From NCBI RefSeq assembly GCF_001668725.1, contig NZ_LZKL01000037.1:1-64000 (forward strand): a stretch of 64,000 nt of DNA. Direction: 5' to 3'. A model generated the notes under the pieces. It had not been told where the DNA came from. It searched no databases and saw nothing but the letters and a program-made list of their open reading frames with translations. The first letter of the stretch is position 1. Each line of letters starts with the position of its first letter. Positions 28,670 through 37,039 of the stretch are shown piece after piece. Source of the DNA: Mycobacterium sp. E787 (GTDB taxonomy: Bacteria > Actinomycetota > Actinomycetes > Mycobacteriales > Mycobacteriaceae). Position numbers and translations under genes: made by a program.

Positions 28670-29043
28670 TCAGCAATAAGGGTATTCGATGTGCCATCGG
28701 CCGTTGACGTAGTCGGCGCGATACTGGCCGCCCAGTTGCGGATTCGCATCGCGGATGACACCGGAACCCCCGACATATGGGGCGAACCCGGGCGGATCCC
28801 AGGTGATGGATTGCGGGTTGGGTGGCAGATCCGGGGTGCAATTGATCTGCTTCGTGATTTAGCCGTCGGTGATCCTCTGCTCGGCGGTCGCCTGATCGCC
28901 GGCATCGGGCGGCGGGTCGCTCGGGCACAAAGCCGCTGTGCCGCAGAAGCTTTGGCGCCCGCGGGGAGGATCACGTCGCTACCGGGTGCGCCGGACATCG
29001 ACGCAACCGTGACGAGCAGTCCCGCTACCGCCTGTACCCACAT
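28670..29043 (-). pseudogene. decayed secreted protein gene (frameshift and in-frame stop)
   Basis: An ATG at 29043, 7 bases after a GGAGG, begins a signal peptide (MWVQAVAGLLVTVASMSGAP). Continuing in that frame gives Arg/Pro-rich nonsense-like sequence. The reading frame one base back holds protein-like sequence: CGTAALCPSDPPPDAGDQAT up to a TAA at 28861-28859, then, still in frame, NCTPDLPPNPQSITWDPPGF and, at the end, GRWHIEYPYC before TGA at 28670. A frameshift between about 28979 and 28930 plus one internal stop would restore a single ~120-residue exported, Cys-containing protein. It sits 16 bases after the upstream small membrane gene, so both were one operon. Confidence 0.7.
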
Positions 29044-29059
29044 GGTGGCCTCCGGATTT

Positions 29060-29353
29060 CTATCGGGCTTTTTCGAGGTCCTCGCCGGACGTGTAATAGA
29101 GGCGGATGTTCGAGCCGGCGACGATTTCAGCGAGGTACACGCCCACGGGTTCGACCTCGTAGTAGTAATGGACGTTGCCCTGCGGATCCACGGCAGTCGC
29201 GCACGAAAGGCCCGGCGCGCCACACCTTTGTTTCACCGGCAGGGCAAGGACCGCGATGGACAACACGACGGCGATCACCACCGCCGGCGGCGCGCCGCCC
29301 AATCCGCGACGAGTCTGCACGGGATTGGTCACGTTGGGAGTGTAGGGGGCCAC
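29060..29353 (-). CDS. small membrane-anchored hypothetical protein
   Basis: A 97-residue protein starting at GTG 29353. It has a Pro-rich cytoplasmic start, one hydrophobic helix (residues about 24-41, AVVIAVVLSIAVLALPV) and an extracytoplasmic part with two cysteines and a Tyr-rich strand (VHYYYEVEPVGVYLAE). No known domain is recognised. It reads divergently from the TDT transporter gene and is followed by the decayed secreted gene with a good ribosome site in between. Confidence 0.7.
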   Translation of the reverse strand: MAPYTPNVTNPVQTRRGLGGAPPAVVIAVVLSIAVLALPVKQRCGAPGLSCATAVDPQGNVHYYYEVEPVGVYLAEIVAGSNIRLYYTSGEDLEKAR

Positions 29354-29397
29354 GAACCGACGCGCCGCGCCACGCGCCGCACTAGGGTCTCCTTGCT

Positions 29398-30543
29398 ATG
29401 GCCAGTGTCAACGCGGACGCACCGTCGCCGCACACCCGGGTCGAGGTGCTGGGCAACATCGGGCCCAACTGGTTCGCCGCGGTGATGGGCACCGGCATCG
29501 TTGCCACCGCGGGGGCCACCCTGCCCGTCCACATCGTGGGCCTGCGAGCGTTCGCCCAAGTGGTCTGGGTGATCGCCGCGGCGTTGCTGACGGTGCTGAT
29601 CGTCCTGGTGGGCGGTCACTGGCTGCGCCACCCCACCGTCGCGCGCACTCATGCGCGTAATCCGCAGATGGCCCACTTCTACGGTGCGGCTCCCATGGCG
29701 CTGCTGACGGTCGGCGGGGGAGCGGTGCTCGTCGGCGCCGATTTGATCGGTGAACGCGTCGCCGTCGACCTCGACTGGGCGCTGTGGGCGGCCGGCACGG
29801 TCGGCGGGCTGTTCACCGCGGTCAGCATCCCGTTCCTGATGTTCACCCAACACGACGTGGAGCCGGACGCGGCGTTCGGCGGATGGCTGATGCCGGTAGT
29901 TCCGCCCATGGTGTCGGCCGCGACGGGCGCATTGCTGCTCCCGCACATGGCGGCGGGCACCGGGCGAGAGACCATGCTGTACGGCGGCTATGCGATGTTC
30001 GGGCTGTCGCTCGTCGCCTCGCTGAACATCATCGCGATGATCTGGTCCCGGCTGGTGCTGTACGGCACCTCCGGCACCGCCCGAGTGCCCACACTATGGA
30101 TCGTGCTCGGTCCGCTCGGCCAATCCATCACTGCCGCAGGGCTTCTCGGGGCAGCGGCGGCGCTTGCCGTCAAGCCGGAAGTCGCAGAGGACATGGACGC
30201 GTTCGCGATCCTCTACGGGGTTCCGGTGTGGGGATTCGCGATGCTGTGGATCGCGCTGGCCACCTCACTGACGGTGCGCACGCTGCGGCGGGGCATGCCG
30301 TTCGCCCTCACCTGGTGGAGTCTGACCTTTCCGGTGGGCACCTTCGTCACGGGCACCGCGCAGCTCGCCGCGCATACGCATCTGCCCGCGTTCAAGGTGA
30401 CCGCGGCCATCGCCTACGCCGGTTTGCTGTTCACCTGGCTTCTGGTGGCCGCCCGCACCGCGCGGGGCAGTCTGCGCGGCAATCTGCTCAACGCGGCGCC
30501 CAGCAGCGCACCCATCAAGGCCAGCAAGCAGCGCCTCTCCTAG
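29398..30543 (+). CDS. TDT-family (TehA/SLAC1-like) transporter
   Basis: A 381-residue integral membrane protein with about ten hydrophobic segments and a start NIGPNWFAAVMGTGIVATAG that is typical of the tellurite-resistance/dicarboxylate transporter family. Members include TehA, the malate carrier Mae1 and the plant SLAC1 anion channels, so the cargo could be a dicarboxylate, sulfite or other anion. Key family residues in the pore cannot be assigned by eye. The protein ends with a Ser/Lys-rich cytoplasmic tail. It stands alone, followed by two tiny ORFs. Confidence 0.85.
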   Translation: MASVNADAPSPHTRVEVLGNIGPNWFAAVMGTGIVATAGATLPVHIVGLRAFAQVVWVIAAALLTVLIVLVGGHWLRHPTVARTHARNPQMAHFYGAAPMALLTVGGGAVLVGADLIGERVAVDLDWALWAAGTVGGLFTAVSIPFLMFTQHDVEPDAAFGGWLMPVVPPMVSAATGALLLPHMAAGTGRETMLYGGYAMFGLSLVASLNIIAMIWSRLVLYGTSGTARVPTLWIVLGPLGQSITAAGLLGAAAALAVKPEVAEDMDAFAILYGVPVWGFAMLWIALATSLTVRTLRRGMPFALTWWSLTFPVGTFVTGTAQLAAHTHLPAFKVTAAIAYAGLLFTWLLVAARTARGSLRGNLLNAAPSSAPIKASKQRLS

Positions 30544-30638
30544 GAACTGGTCGGCACCGCCGGGAAAGGCCCGTCCCGCACCGTTTTGATATCCGGAAGC
30601 GGCGGGTAGGCAGTTGTGAGCTGATTGGAGGACCGATC

Positions 30639-30779
30639 ATGTTCGACACCGAACCGGGCACTCCCGGAGAGACCCCCGAGCGCCTCACTCCGGCCGAACC
30701 GCCCGAGCGACTGACGCCGGCCGAACCGCCGGAGCGGCTCACGCCCTCGAATCCGCCGGAGCGACCGGCATCGACATAA
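30639..30779 (+). CDS. 46-residue repeat-containing small protein
   Basis: An ATG at 30639 follows TTGGAGGA and opens a 46-residue ORF. After MFDTEPGTPGE it consists of an 11-residue acidic/proline unit, PPERLTPAE in its core, present about four times with decay at the end (TPSNPPERPAST). No function known. A good ribosome site and a regular repeat in register with the codons support it being translated. Confidence 0.55.
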   Translation: MFDTEPGTPGETPERLTPAEPPERLTPAEPPERLTPSNPPERPAST

Positions 30780-30796
30780 CAGGCAGGAGGTAAGGC

Positions 30797-30943
30797 ATGC
30801 GCGCAGAAGAAGGCGACGAAACGGTCCGGGATTACGCCGTCGAGGGCAAGCGGACGCTCGGCCGGATCAAGGACTCGCAACGCACCGGAAACCCCGTCGG
30901 CAGGTTCGTCCGGCGGGTCGCCAGATTCTTCGGGGCCGGCTAG
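30797..30943 (+). CDS. 48-residue basic small protein
   Basis: A 48-residue ORF (starts MRAEEGDETVRDYAVEGKR, ends RFVRRVARFFGAG) follows GGAGG at 30786-30790, 17 bases after the repeat-containing ORF. The C-terminal dozen residues form a cationic amphipathic helix. No family recognised. It is probably co-transcribed with the ORF before it. Confidence 0.55.
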   Translation: MRAEEGDETVRDYAVEGKRTLGRIKDSQRTGNPVGRFVRRVARFFGAG

Positions 30944-30992
30944 CGCCGTAGGGACGCGCCGGAAAATCCCGAGCTGGTCTTACTATCTCCTG

Positions 30993-31868
30993 GTGACGAG
31001 CGCACCTGAAACGTTCTCGACCCGGGGGAGCGGCGGTGTTCGCATCGTCGCCGACCGCTTGGGCGACCCGCAAGCGCGCGCCGTGGTGTTTCTGCACGGC
31101 GGCGGGCAGACCCGCCGCTCCTGGGCCAAGGCGGCGGCGGCCGTCGCCAAACGCGGGTGGCAGGCCGTCACGATCGACCTGCGCGGGCACGGGGAGTCCG
31201 ACTGGTCGAGCGAGGGCGACTATCGCGTGGTCAGCTTCGCCGCCGACGTGCAGGAGGTGCTGCGCACGTTGCCGCCGCGGCCGGTGCTGGTGGGTGCGTC
31301 CCTGGGCGGATTCACCTCGATGCTCCTGGAGGGCGAGCTGTCGCCGGGCACCGCAGCCGCCGTCGTCCTGGTCGACATCGTGCCCAACATGGAGCAGTCC
31401 GGGGCGACCCGCATCCACAACTTCATGTCCGACCGCGTGGAGTCCGGGTTCGGCTCACTTGAAGAGGTGGCCGACGCGATCGCCGAGTACAACCCGCACC
31501 GGCCCCGCCCCACCGATCTCGACGGCCTGACCACCAACCTGCGCCGCCGCGGCGACCGCTGGTACTGGCACTGGGATCCGCAGTTCATCAGCGGCACGGC
31601 GCCGTTTCCCCCGTTCGAGGTCACCGACGCCGACCGCATGCACGCCGCCGTCGACGCGATGCTGCGCAACGGGGTGCCGATGCTCCTGATTCGCGGTCAG
31701 GTGAGCGACCTGGTCAGCCAGGAGCGCGCCGACGAGTTCCTCGCACGCTTCCCGCAGGTCGAGTTCACCGATGTGCACGGCGCGGGGCAAATGGTCGCGG
31801 GCGACCGCAACGACGTCTTCGCCGATGCCGTCCTAACTTTTCTGGCCCGGCACGTCGACGCCGGCTGA
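30993..31868 (+). CDS. alpha/beta hydrolase with Gln at the usual catalytic His
   Basis: A 291-residue alpha/beta hydrolase. The oxyanion motif HGGGQTRRSW (near residue 29) and nucleophile elbow VGASLGGF (Ser near 106) are intact, and an acid residue lies in RGQVSDLVS. The segment that normally holds the catalytic His reads VHGAGQMVAGD, so Gln replaces His; a His three residues earlier is the only nearby candidate. It may be inactive or use a different triad. Start GTG 30993. Its last 36 bases overlap the convergent PAP2-lipid kinase gene. Confidence 0.82.
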   Translation: MTSAPETFSTRGSGGVRIVADRLGDPQARAVVFLHGGGQTRRSWAKAAAAVAKRGWQAVTIDLRGHGESDWSSEGDYRVVSFAADVQEVLRTLPPRPVLVGASLGGFTSMLLEGELSPGTAAAVVLVDIVPNMEQSGATRIHNFMSDRVESGFGSLEEVADAIAEYNPHRPRPTDLDGLTTNLRRRGDRWYWHWDPQFISGTAPFPPFEVTDADRMHAAVDAMLRNGVPMLLIRGQVSDLVSQERADEFLARFPQVEFTDVHGAGQMVAGDRNDVFADAVLTFLARHVDAG

Positions 31869-33383
31869 CGCGCGCGAAAGTGCCTCGGGAGCCCGGCGCG
31901 CGTGATTCCCCGGCGGCGGGCAGAACACTTGAAGAACCCGGTAGCGGGCGCGGAAGGTGGCCTGCTCGTGGTTGCCCTGCACCTCCCCGTCGAGGGCGAC
32001 GGCCGTCGGCCCGTCGACGGCGGTGAAGCTGAACTCGGGGACGTGATGCTCGTGGTAGAGGCGGCTGCGTTCCAGGCGGCCGAGCATGAGCGCCGTCATG
32101 ATCCGCAGCCTGCTCAACCGGCGGCCCGTCTCGAGGATGCGCACGTCGAGCAGGCCGGTGTCCATCCGGTTGCGCTGCGCCGGTGCGAACCCGGACGGCA
32201 CGTAGGTCGAGTTGCCCAGGAAGAACAGCGATGTCTGCAGGGTCTTGCCGTCGTAGCGGATGCGCACCGGAGCGTCGCGGCGCAGGGTGCGAAACATCGC
32301 GTAGGCGGCCGCCATCGGCTTGCCGATCTTGTGCTCGAACCGTTCCCGTGTCCGCACGAATCGCGGATAGGCGCCGATGCTCGCGGTGTTGACGACCATC
32401 CGTTCGTCGTTGAAGCACACCAGGTCGACGCGCGACGCGGTGCCGTCGGCGAGGGCGCGGATGGTCTGGTGCGCGCGATCACAACCGATGTCCTTGGCGA
32501 AGTGGTTGAAGGTACCGGCCGGGAACACCGCGAGCGGGCGGTCGAGGTCCGCCGCGACGGCGGCGGCGCACGCCACGGTTCCGTCGCCGCCGCCGATTCC
32601 GAGCACCTCGGCCTGCTCGGCCGCCGCGCGGAGCACCCGTGTCAGGTCGTCGCCGGGCGCCAGTTCGACGATGCCGGCTTCGGGCAATTTCCTTCGGACC
32701 TCGCCGATGACGCGTCGCCCCGTTCCGCTGCCCGACGCCGGGTTGACGACGAGGATCAGGCCGGCTCCGTCGGGTCGGGGCGTCACCTCGAGGCACAGCG
32801 GGTCGGCGGGCGGGAGGTTGTGCTCGACGATCGGCGGGACGAGCCGGCCGCCCAGTACGGCGATCGAGGCCCCGATCCCGAAGCCGGCCAACACGTCGCT
32901 GGGATAGTGGGCGCCGGTCGCCACGCGCGACAAGCCGACCAGCCCGGCCAGCAGCGCCAAACCCAGCCCCGACAACGGACTTTGGAGCCCGACGCCGACG
33001 GCGAAGGCGGCGGCGCTGGCGGCATGACCGGACGGCAGCGAATGCGACCTCGGGTATTTGCGCAGCCGTCGCACGATCGGGACGCGGTCGTGCGGGGGCC
33101 GGCGGCGCCGCCACGCCCGCTTGGCCAACTGGTTGGTGACCAGACTCGTCACCGCCAAGCTGGCGACGCCGCGGCCCGCGCTGTGCCGAGTGGACCGATT
33201 GCCGGACAGCGTCATCGCCGCCGCGATCGCGAGCCACAGCTTGGAGTGGTCGGCGGCGCGTGTCAGCGCCGGCATTGCCTTGTCCAGCAGCGGGTTTCGC
33301 GTGCGCGCGATCGCCGCTAACACCTCAGCGTCGAGAGTGCCCAAGCCCCGGGTGATTTCGCGCACGCCGCGCGAAGTGGTCAT
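31833..33383 (-). CDS. PAP2 phosphatase-diacylglycerol kinase fusion
   Basis: A 516-residue two-domain protein. The first ~210 residues are a PAP2 phosphatase: KRAWRRRRPPHD, LPSGHAASAAAF and SRVATGAHYPSDVLAG are its three active-site boxes, set among membrane helices. The second part is a DAGK-type lipid kinase with NPASGSGTG, GGGDGTV and FPAGTFNHFAKD motifs. The order and both active sites look intact, so it could dephosphorylate and phosphorylate prenyl or glycerolipids at the membrane. Such fusions are known in actinobacteria; the substrate is not known. The end overlaps the facing hydrolase gene. Confidence 0.88.
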   Translation of the reverse strand: MTTSRGVREITRGLGTLDAEVLAAIARTRNPLLDKAMPALTRAADHSKLWLAIAAAMTLSGNRSTRHSAGRGVASLAVTSLVTNQLAKRAWRRRRPPHDRVPIVRRLRKYPRSHSLPSGHAASAAAFAVGVGLQSPLSGLGLALLAGLVGLSRVATGAHYPSDVLAGFGIGASIAVLGGRLVPPIVEHNLPPADPLCLEVTPRPDGAGLILVVNPASGSGTGRRVIGEVRRKLPEAGIVELAPGDDLTRVLRAAAEQAEVLGIGGGDGTVACAAAVAADLDRPLAVFPAGTFNHFAKDIGCDRAHQTIRALADGTASRVDLVCFNDERMVVNTASIGAYPRFVRTRERFEHKIGKPMAAAYAMFRTLRRDAPVRIRYDGKTLQTSLFFLGNSTYVPSGFAPAQRNRMDTGLLDVRILETGRRLSRLRIMTALMLGRLERSRLYHEHHVPEFSFTAVDGPTAVALDGEVQGNHEQATFRARYRVLQVFCPPPGNHARRAPEALSRASAGVDVPGQKS

Positions 33384-33504
33384 GCGTCATCGTCGCGGCG
33401 CGTGGAGTGCGCTGCGTAGAGTCCAAAGTCATCGATGTTCGGTGCGCCGCTAGGCCGATGGGGGCGACCCGCCGCGCCCGGCTACGCCGCGCTTGCGATC
33501 GCCG

Positions 33505-34518
33505 CTAGTCGTCGGCGATCCCGGGCGAACTGAGTGCCGCCACGGTGTCTTCCCGGCGCCGCAGGGAGCGGGCGGCCGCCGCGAACTGGTTGAGTTTGGT
33601 GATGACGGTTTGCCCTTCCGGTTTGTGGCCCCAGATGCTGATCCCCTGGTGGGTGGTGGGGCTCCAGGTGGCTTCGTCGACGACGATCGGGTTCCAGCCC
33701 ACCTCCCATTCGAAGCCGGACGGGGTCATCGCGTAGAAGGACAGCTCTTTGTCGTTGGTGTGCTGGCCGACCGAAAGCGCAATGTGGAATCCGAGCTCTT
33801 TGACCCGCTGATAGGAGGCGACCATGTCGTCGAGCGTGGCGACCTGGACGTTGACGTGCTGCACCCGGGTGCGAATCGGATTGACCGGCAGGAGCTTCGT
33901 CGATGCGATCGCCATGGTGTGATGACGCTCGTTCACTCGGAGGAACCGGATTTTGAGCTTGAGGCCGTTGATGGTCTCGTCGATGTAGTCCGACAGGCGG
34001 GCGTCGAAGACGTGGTTGTAGTAACCGCGGACCAACTGGGGATTCTTCGTCGTGACGGCGACATGTCCCATTCCGCCTGCGCCCGTGAGGAATCCGCTGC
34101 CCGGTATGTCCAGGGCGAGCGGCGCGGTGCGGGCGGCCGTGTAGATCTCCTGGGTGAGCCCATTGGGCCCGGGAAACCGCAGGAAACGCTCGACACCGCG
34201 CAACTTCGCCTCTTCGTCGGCACCCTCGACGGCGGGAACCCCATGGTCGCTGACGCGACGACTGATCTCGTCGAACGTCGCATGGTCGTCGAGCTGCCAG
34301 CCCAACGCGACGACGTCCTCGGCGGGGCCGCGCCGAAGGAGCACACGGCACTCGTTGTCGTCGAGGCGGAATCGAACGGTGTCGGGCGCCATGTCGTCGA
34401 GGTGCATGCCGATGGCGTCGCGCCCGAAGCGCTTCCAATCGCCGATTTTGTCGCTTTCGACGACGACATAACCCAGGTGCACATTGCCGAACACCGAGGG
34501 TTTGGTGGTGGTAGACAT
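33505..34518 (-). CDS. type I extradiol ring-cleavage dioxygenase
   Basis: A 337-residue two-domain vicinal-oxygen-chelate dioxygenase of the BphC/HsaC class. The second domain carries the Fe(II) ligand regions: GMGHVAVTT (His near 151), RVQHVNVQV (His near 220) and a Glu in FEWEVGWN (near 270); the active-site Tyr/His segment SFYAMTPSG is in place. It opens the ring of a catechol between and next to the hydroxyl groups (meta cleavage). It is the third gene of the leftward operon after the FAD hydroxylase and C-C hydrolase. The catechol made by the hydroxylase is the likely substrate; it may not be the steroid catechol of HsaC. Confidence 0.9.
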   Translation of the reverse strand: MSTTTKPSVFGNVHLGYVVVESDKIGDWKRFGRDAIGMHLDDMAPDTVRFRLDDNECRVLLRRGPAEDVVALGWQLDDHATFDEISRRVSDHGVPAVEGADEEAKLRGVERFLRFPGPNGLTQEIYTAARTAPLALDIPGSGFLTGAGGMGHVAVTTKNPQLVRGYYNHVFDARLSDYIDETINGLKLKIRFLRVNERHHTMAIASTKLLPVNPIRTRVQHVNVQVATLDDMVASYQRVKELGFHIALSVGQHTNDKELSFYAMTPSGFEWEVGWNPIVVDEATWSPTTHQGISIWGHKPEGQTVITKLNQFAAAARSLRRREDTVAALSSPGIADD

Positions 34519-34545
34519 CGTGGTCCTCGTAATCTCTTGTGGTGG

Positions 34546-35391
34546 TTACTTTTTCAGAAATGCGGTGGTCACCGCATTGAACAGGCCGGCTCGCTCCCAC
34601 TGGACCCAGTGGCCGGTGTTGGCGGTAATCAGGACGTCCGCGTTGGGCATCCGCTCGGCCAGCATGGCCGCGCCGCGTGGCTTGTTGACCTTGTCGTCTC
34701 TTCCCCAGATGACCAGGGTCGGCGTTGTCAGACTCCGCAGCCTGCGGTCGCGGGTGAAGTCCATCCGCCACAGCGTGCCCAGCCCAGCCGGGCGCTGCAG
34801 GGGCGGATTGGCGACGACTTCGGGATCGATCGACGCCCGATATCGAGCCTCGATGAGCGACTCGGGGACGGTGTCCTCGTCGTATACCAGGTACGAGCGG
34901 ATGAATGTGCGCAGCTTGTCCAGGCTCGGCCCGTCGCCGCCGTAGTACCCCAGCAGACTCCGAAGACCCTCGCTGGGCAGGCCGCGGCTGGTCCCGACGC
35001 CGCCGGGACCCATCAACACGAGCTTGTCCACCCGGTTTGGGGTGTCGAGGGCCAGCCGCAACGCGCACGACCCGCCATAGGAGTTGCCGACCAGGTGCGC
35101 GCTGTCGACGCCGAGCTCGTCGAGCATCCCCCGGATGTGATCGGCGAGATAGCCGAACGGATCTCGACGATCGACGCCCTTGGCGGAGCGGCCGTAGCCG
35201 GGCATGTCCGGGACGATGACCCGGAAGTTCTCGGCGAGCGGCTCGATGTTGCGGGAGTAGTTCGAGACGCCCGACGCGCCCGGCCCGCCGCCGTGCAGCA
35301 ACACCACGGCCGGGCCGGTGCCGGTCTCGGCGACGAAGATGTCTTTTCCTCTGACGCTGACGGTGCGTTCGGTGATCGTGTTCGTGGTCAC
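34546..35391 (-). CDS. meta-cleavage product C-C bond hydrolase
   Basis: A 281-residue alpha/beta hydrolase of the MhpC/BphD/HsaD type. Visible features are LLHGGGPGASGVSNY (oxyanion), the nucleophile elbow GNSYGG (Ser near 115), acid Asp in WGRDDKV and His in NTGHWVQWE. The enzyme hydrolyses the ring-opened vinylogous 1,5-diketone to a 2-hydroxypenta-2,4-dienoate and a carboxylic acid. The GTG at 35391 follows AAGGAAAG; the open frame extends further up but has no ribosome site. It lies 11 bases after the hydroxylase and 27 before the dioxygenase. Confidence 0.9.
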   Translation of the reverse strand: MTTNTITERTVSVRGKDIFVAETGTGPAVVLLHGGGPGASGVSNYSRNIEPLAENFRVIVPDMPGYGRSAKGVDRRDPFGYLADHIRGMLDELGVDSAHLVGNSYGGSCALRLALDTPNRVDKLVLMGPGGVGTSRGLPSEGLRSLLGYYGGDGPSLDKLRTFIRSYLVYDEDTVPESLIEARYRASIDPEVVANPPLQRPAGLGTLWRMDFTRDRRLRSLTTPTLVIWGRDDKVNKPRGAAMLAERMPNADVLITANTGHWVQWERAGLFNAVTTAFLKK

Positions 35392-35402
35392 TGATTCTTT
35401 CC

Positions 35403-36950
35403 TTACGACTTGAAGCCGGCCGGCGGCGGCGGGAGCGGTTGGCCGTCGGCGGCGCCGGCGTAGACGAAGCCGTCGGGTCGAACGACCACCGCCGAGGCGC
35501 CCTTCGTGGTCAGCCAGGCGTTGAGGGTTCCCTCGCTGTCGACGATGGTGTCGGCGCGCGGAGTGCTTCCCGCCTGCGCGACCTCCATGACGGGTACGCC
35601 CGCGGCCCGCCAGTCCGGGTGTTCGGACGCGCGCCCGGTCTGCAGCACGGTCCACCGGTTGCCGATCACATCGTCCAGACGCACCGAGTCGCCCTTCTCG
35701 TCGAGGACCCTCGGCTGCGGGATCAGCCAGCCGACGGCCCCGTTGCCGTTGCGTGCCAGCAGGCCCTCGGTGTAGTGCGCGTCGGGTATCCAGCGGTGGT
35801 CACGCAGCCAGGTGAGGAAGTAGGGCACCTTGCTCGCCGCGCGGAAGATGTGGTTGCGGGCCGCCGCGCGGAACTTGTTGCGCTGGATGATGAGCTTGCC
35901 GGTCTTGACCGCGCGGTTGGTCACCTCTTTGACGTGCGGCAGCCGCTCCGCTTGATAGGTGTCGAGCACCGACTCCGGCAGCGCGCCGTTCAGCACGGCG
36001 TTCAGCTTCCAGCACAGGTTCGCCACGTCGCGCACGCCCGCACACATGCCCTGTCCGATCCATGGCGGCATCGCGTGCGCGGCGTCGCCGGCCAGGAAGA
36101 CCCGGCCCACCCGCCACCGGTCGGCGAAGCGGACGTGGTGGCTGTAGCAGGCGAAGCCGAGGATCTTCACGTTCTCCGGCGATATTCCCTGGCCGCGCAG
36201 CACCTTCCAGATCGCGTCCTCGTGCAGCAGGTCTTTCTCGTCCTCCTCGTCGCGCACCGGGAACTCCCAGCGGTGGTGCCCCAGCGGGGTGGGGCAGTCG
36301 ACGGTGGGCCGCTCGGGATTGCAGTGAAACCGGAGCCGGTCGTGGCCGGGCCATTCGTTGAGCACCTTGGTGTCGATCACGATCCAGCGCTCGCCATACG
36401 TGCGGCCGCCGAAGCCGACGCCCAGCTGGGCGCGGGTCGCGCTCGACCCGCCGTCGGCGGCGATCACGTAGGAGGCCTTGATCCGCCGGAACTCGTCGGC
36501 CTCGAGGTCGGCGAGCATCAACTCGACGAAGTCGTCCTTCTGCACCAGCCGCAGGCATTCGTGCTTGAGCAGAACGGTCACGTTCGGGAAGCGGTCGACG
36601 CCTTCGCGCAGCACCTTCTCCAGCGCGGGCTGGTAGATGAACTGCTGCGGCGGGTGCCCGTTGCCTCGCGGGGTGGGCAGCAGCTTCACGAACGGCACGC
36701 CGTTGGCGTCGACGAAGTTCGCCCCACGCCCGGGCTGCATGTCGGCGTTGAGCCGGTCGGCCAAGCCCACCTGCTGCCAGATGCGGACGACCTCCTCGTC
36801 GGTCGAGATGGCCCGGGCCCGCGCATAGATGTCGGGGTCACGTTCCACCACGACGACGCTGAGGCCCATCTGGCCCAACAGGTTCGCCGCGGTGCAGCCG
36901 ACCGGGCCATAGCCGACGATCGCCACGTCATAGGTTTTCTGGTCACTCAT
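35403..36950 (-). CDS. FAD-dependent aromatic hydroxylase, MhpA-like
   Basis: A 515-residue class A flavoprotein monooxygenase. The dinucleotide motif is AIVGYGPVGCTAANL near the start, the DG motif appears as AADGGSSATR, and the second FAD motif is VFLAGDAAHAMPPWIGQGM; a thioredoxin-like C-terminal part ends VVVRPDGFVYAG. Overall shape matches 3-(3-hydroxyphenyl)propionate hydroxylases, which add a hydroxyl next to an existing one to make a catechol from NADH and O2. ATG 36950 is preferred over 36968 because GGAAGGG sits 8 bases upstream. First gene of the leftward operon. The precise phenol is unknown. Confidence 0.88.
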   Translation of the reverse strand: MSDQKTYDVAIVGYGPVGCTAANLLGQMGLSVVVVERDPDIYARARAISTDEEVVRIWQQVGLADRLNADMQPGRGANFVDANGVPFVKLLPTPRGNGHPPQQFIYQPALEKVLREGVDRFPNVTVLLKHECLRLVQKDDFVELMLADLEADEFRRIKASYVIAADGGSSATRAQLGVGFGGRTYGERWIVIDTKVLNEWPGHDRLRFHCNPERPTVDCPTPLGHHRWEFPVRDEEDEKDLLHEDAIWKVLRGQGISPENVKILGFACYSHHVRFADRWRVGRVFLAGDAAHAMPPWIGQGMCAGVRDVANLCWKLNAVLNGALPESVLDTYQAERLPHVKEVTNRAVKTGKLIIQRNKFRAAARNHIFRAASKVPYFLTWLRDHRWIPDAHYTEGLLARNGNGAVGWLIPQPRVLDEKGDSVRLDDVIGNRWTVLQTGRASEHPDWRAAGVPVMEVAQAGSTPRADTIVDSEGTLNAWLTTKGASAVVVRPDGFVYAGAADGQPLPPPPAGFKS

Positions 36951-36978
36951 TTTTGGCCCTTCCGCCAAGGCTTGTTAA

Positions 36979-36994
36979 TGTAGTGCTCCATACA
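36979..36994. promoter_or_regulatory. candidate TetR operator in the divergent meta-cleavage promoter
   Basis: TGTAGTGCTCCATACA is an imperfect palindrome (TGTA/TACA arms plus one inner G-C pair) in the 89-base gap between the hydroxylase and the TetR-type regulator. A site here could control both operons. The symmetry is weak, so this is a guess from position. Confidence 0.35.
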
Positions 36995-37039
36995 GTAAGC
37001 TTTTGTAGCGTGACCGTCAACACCCAAAAAGGAGGCACC

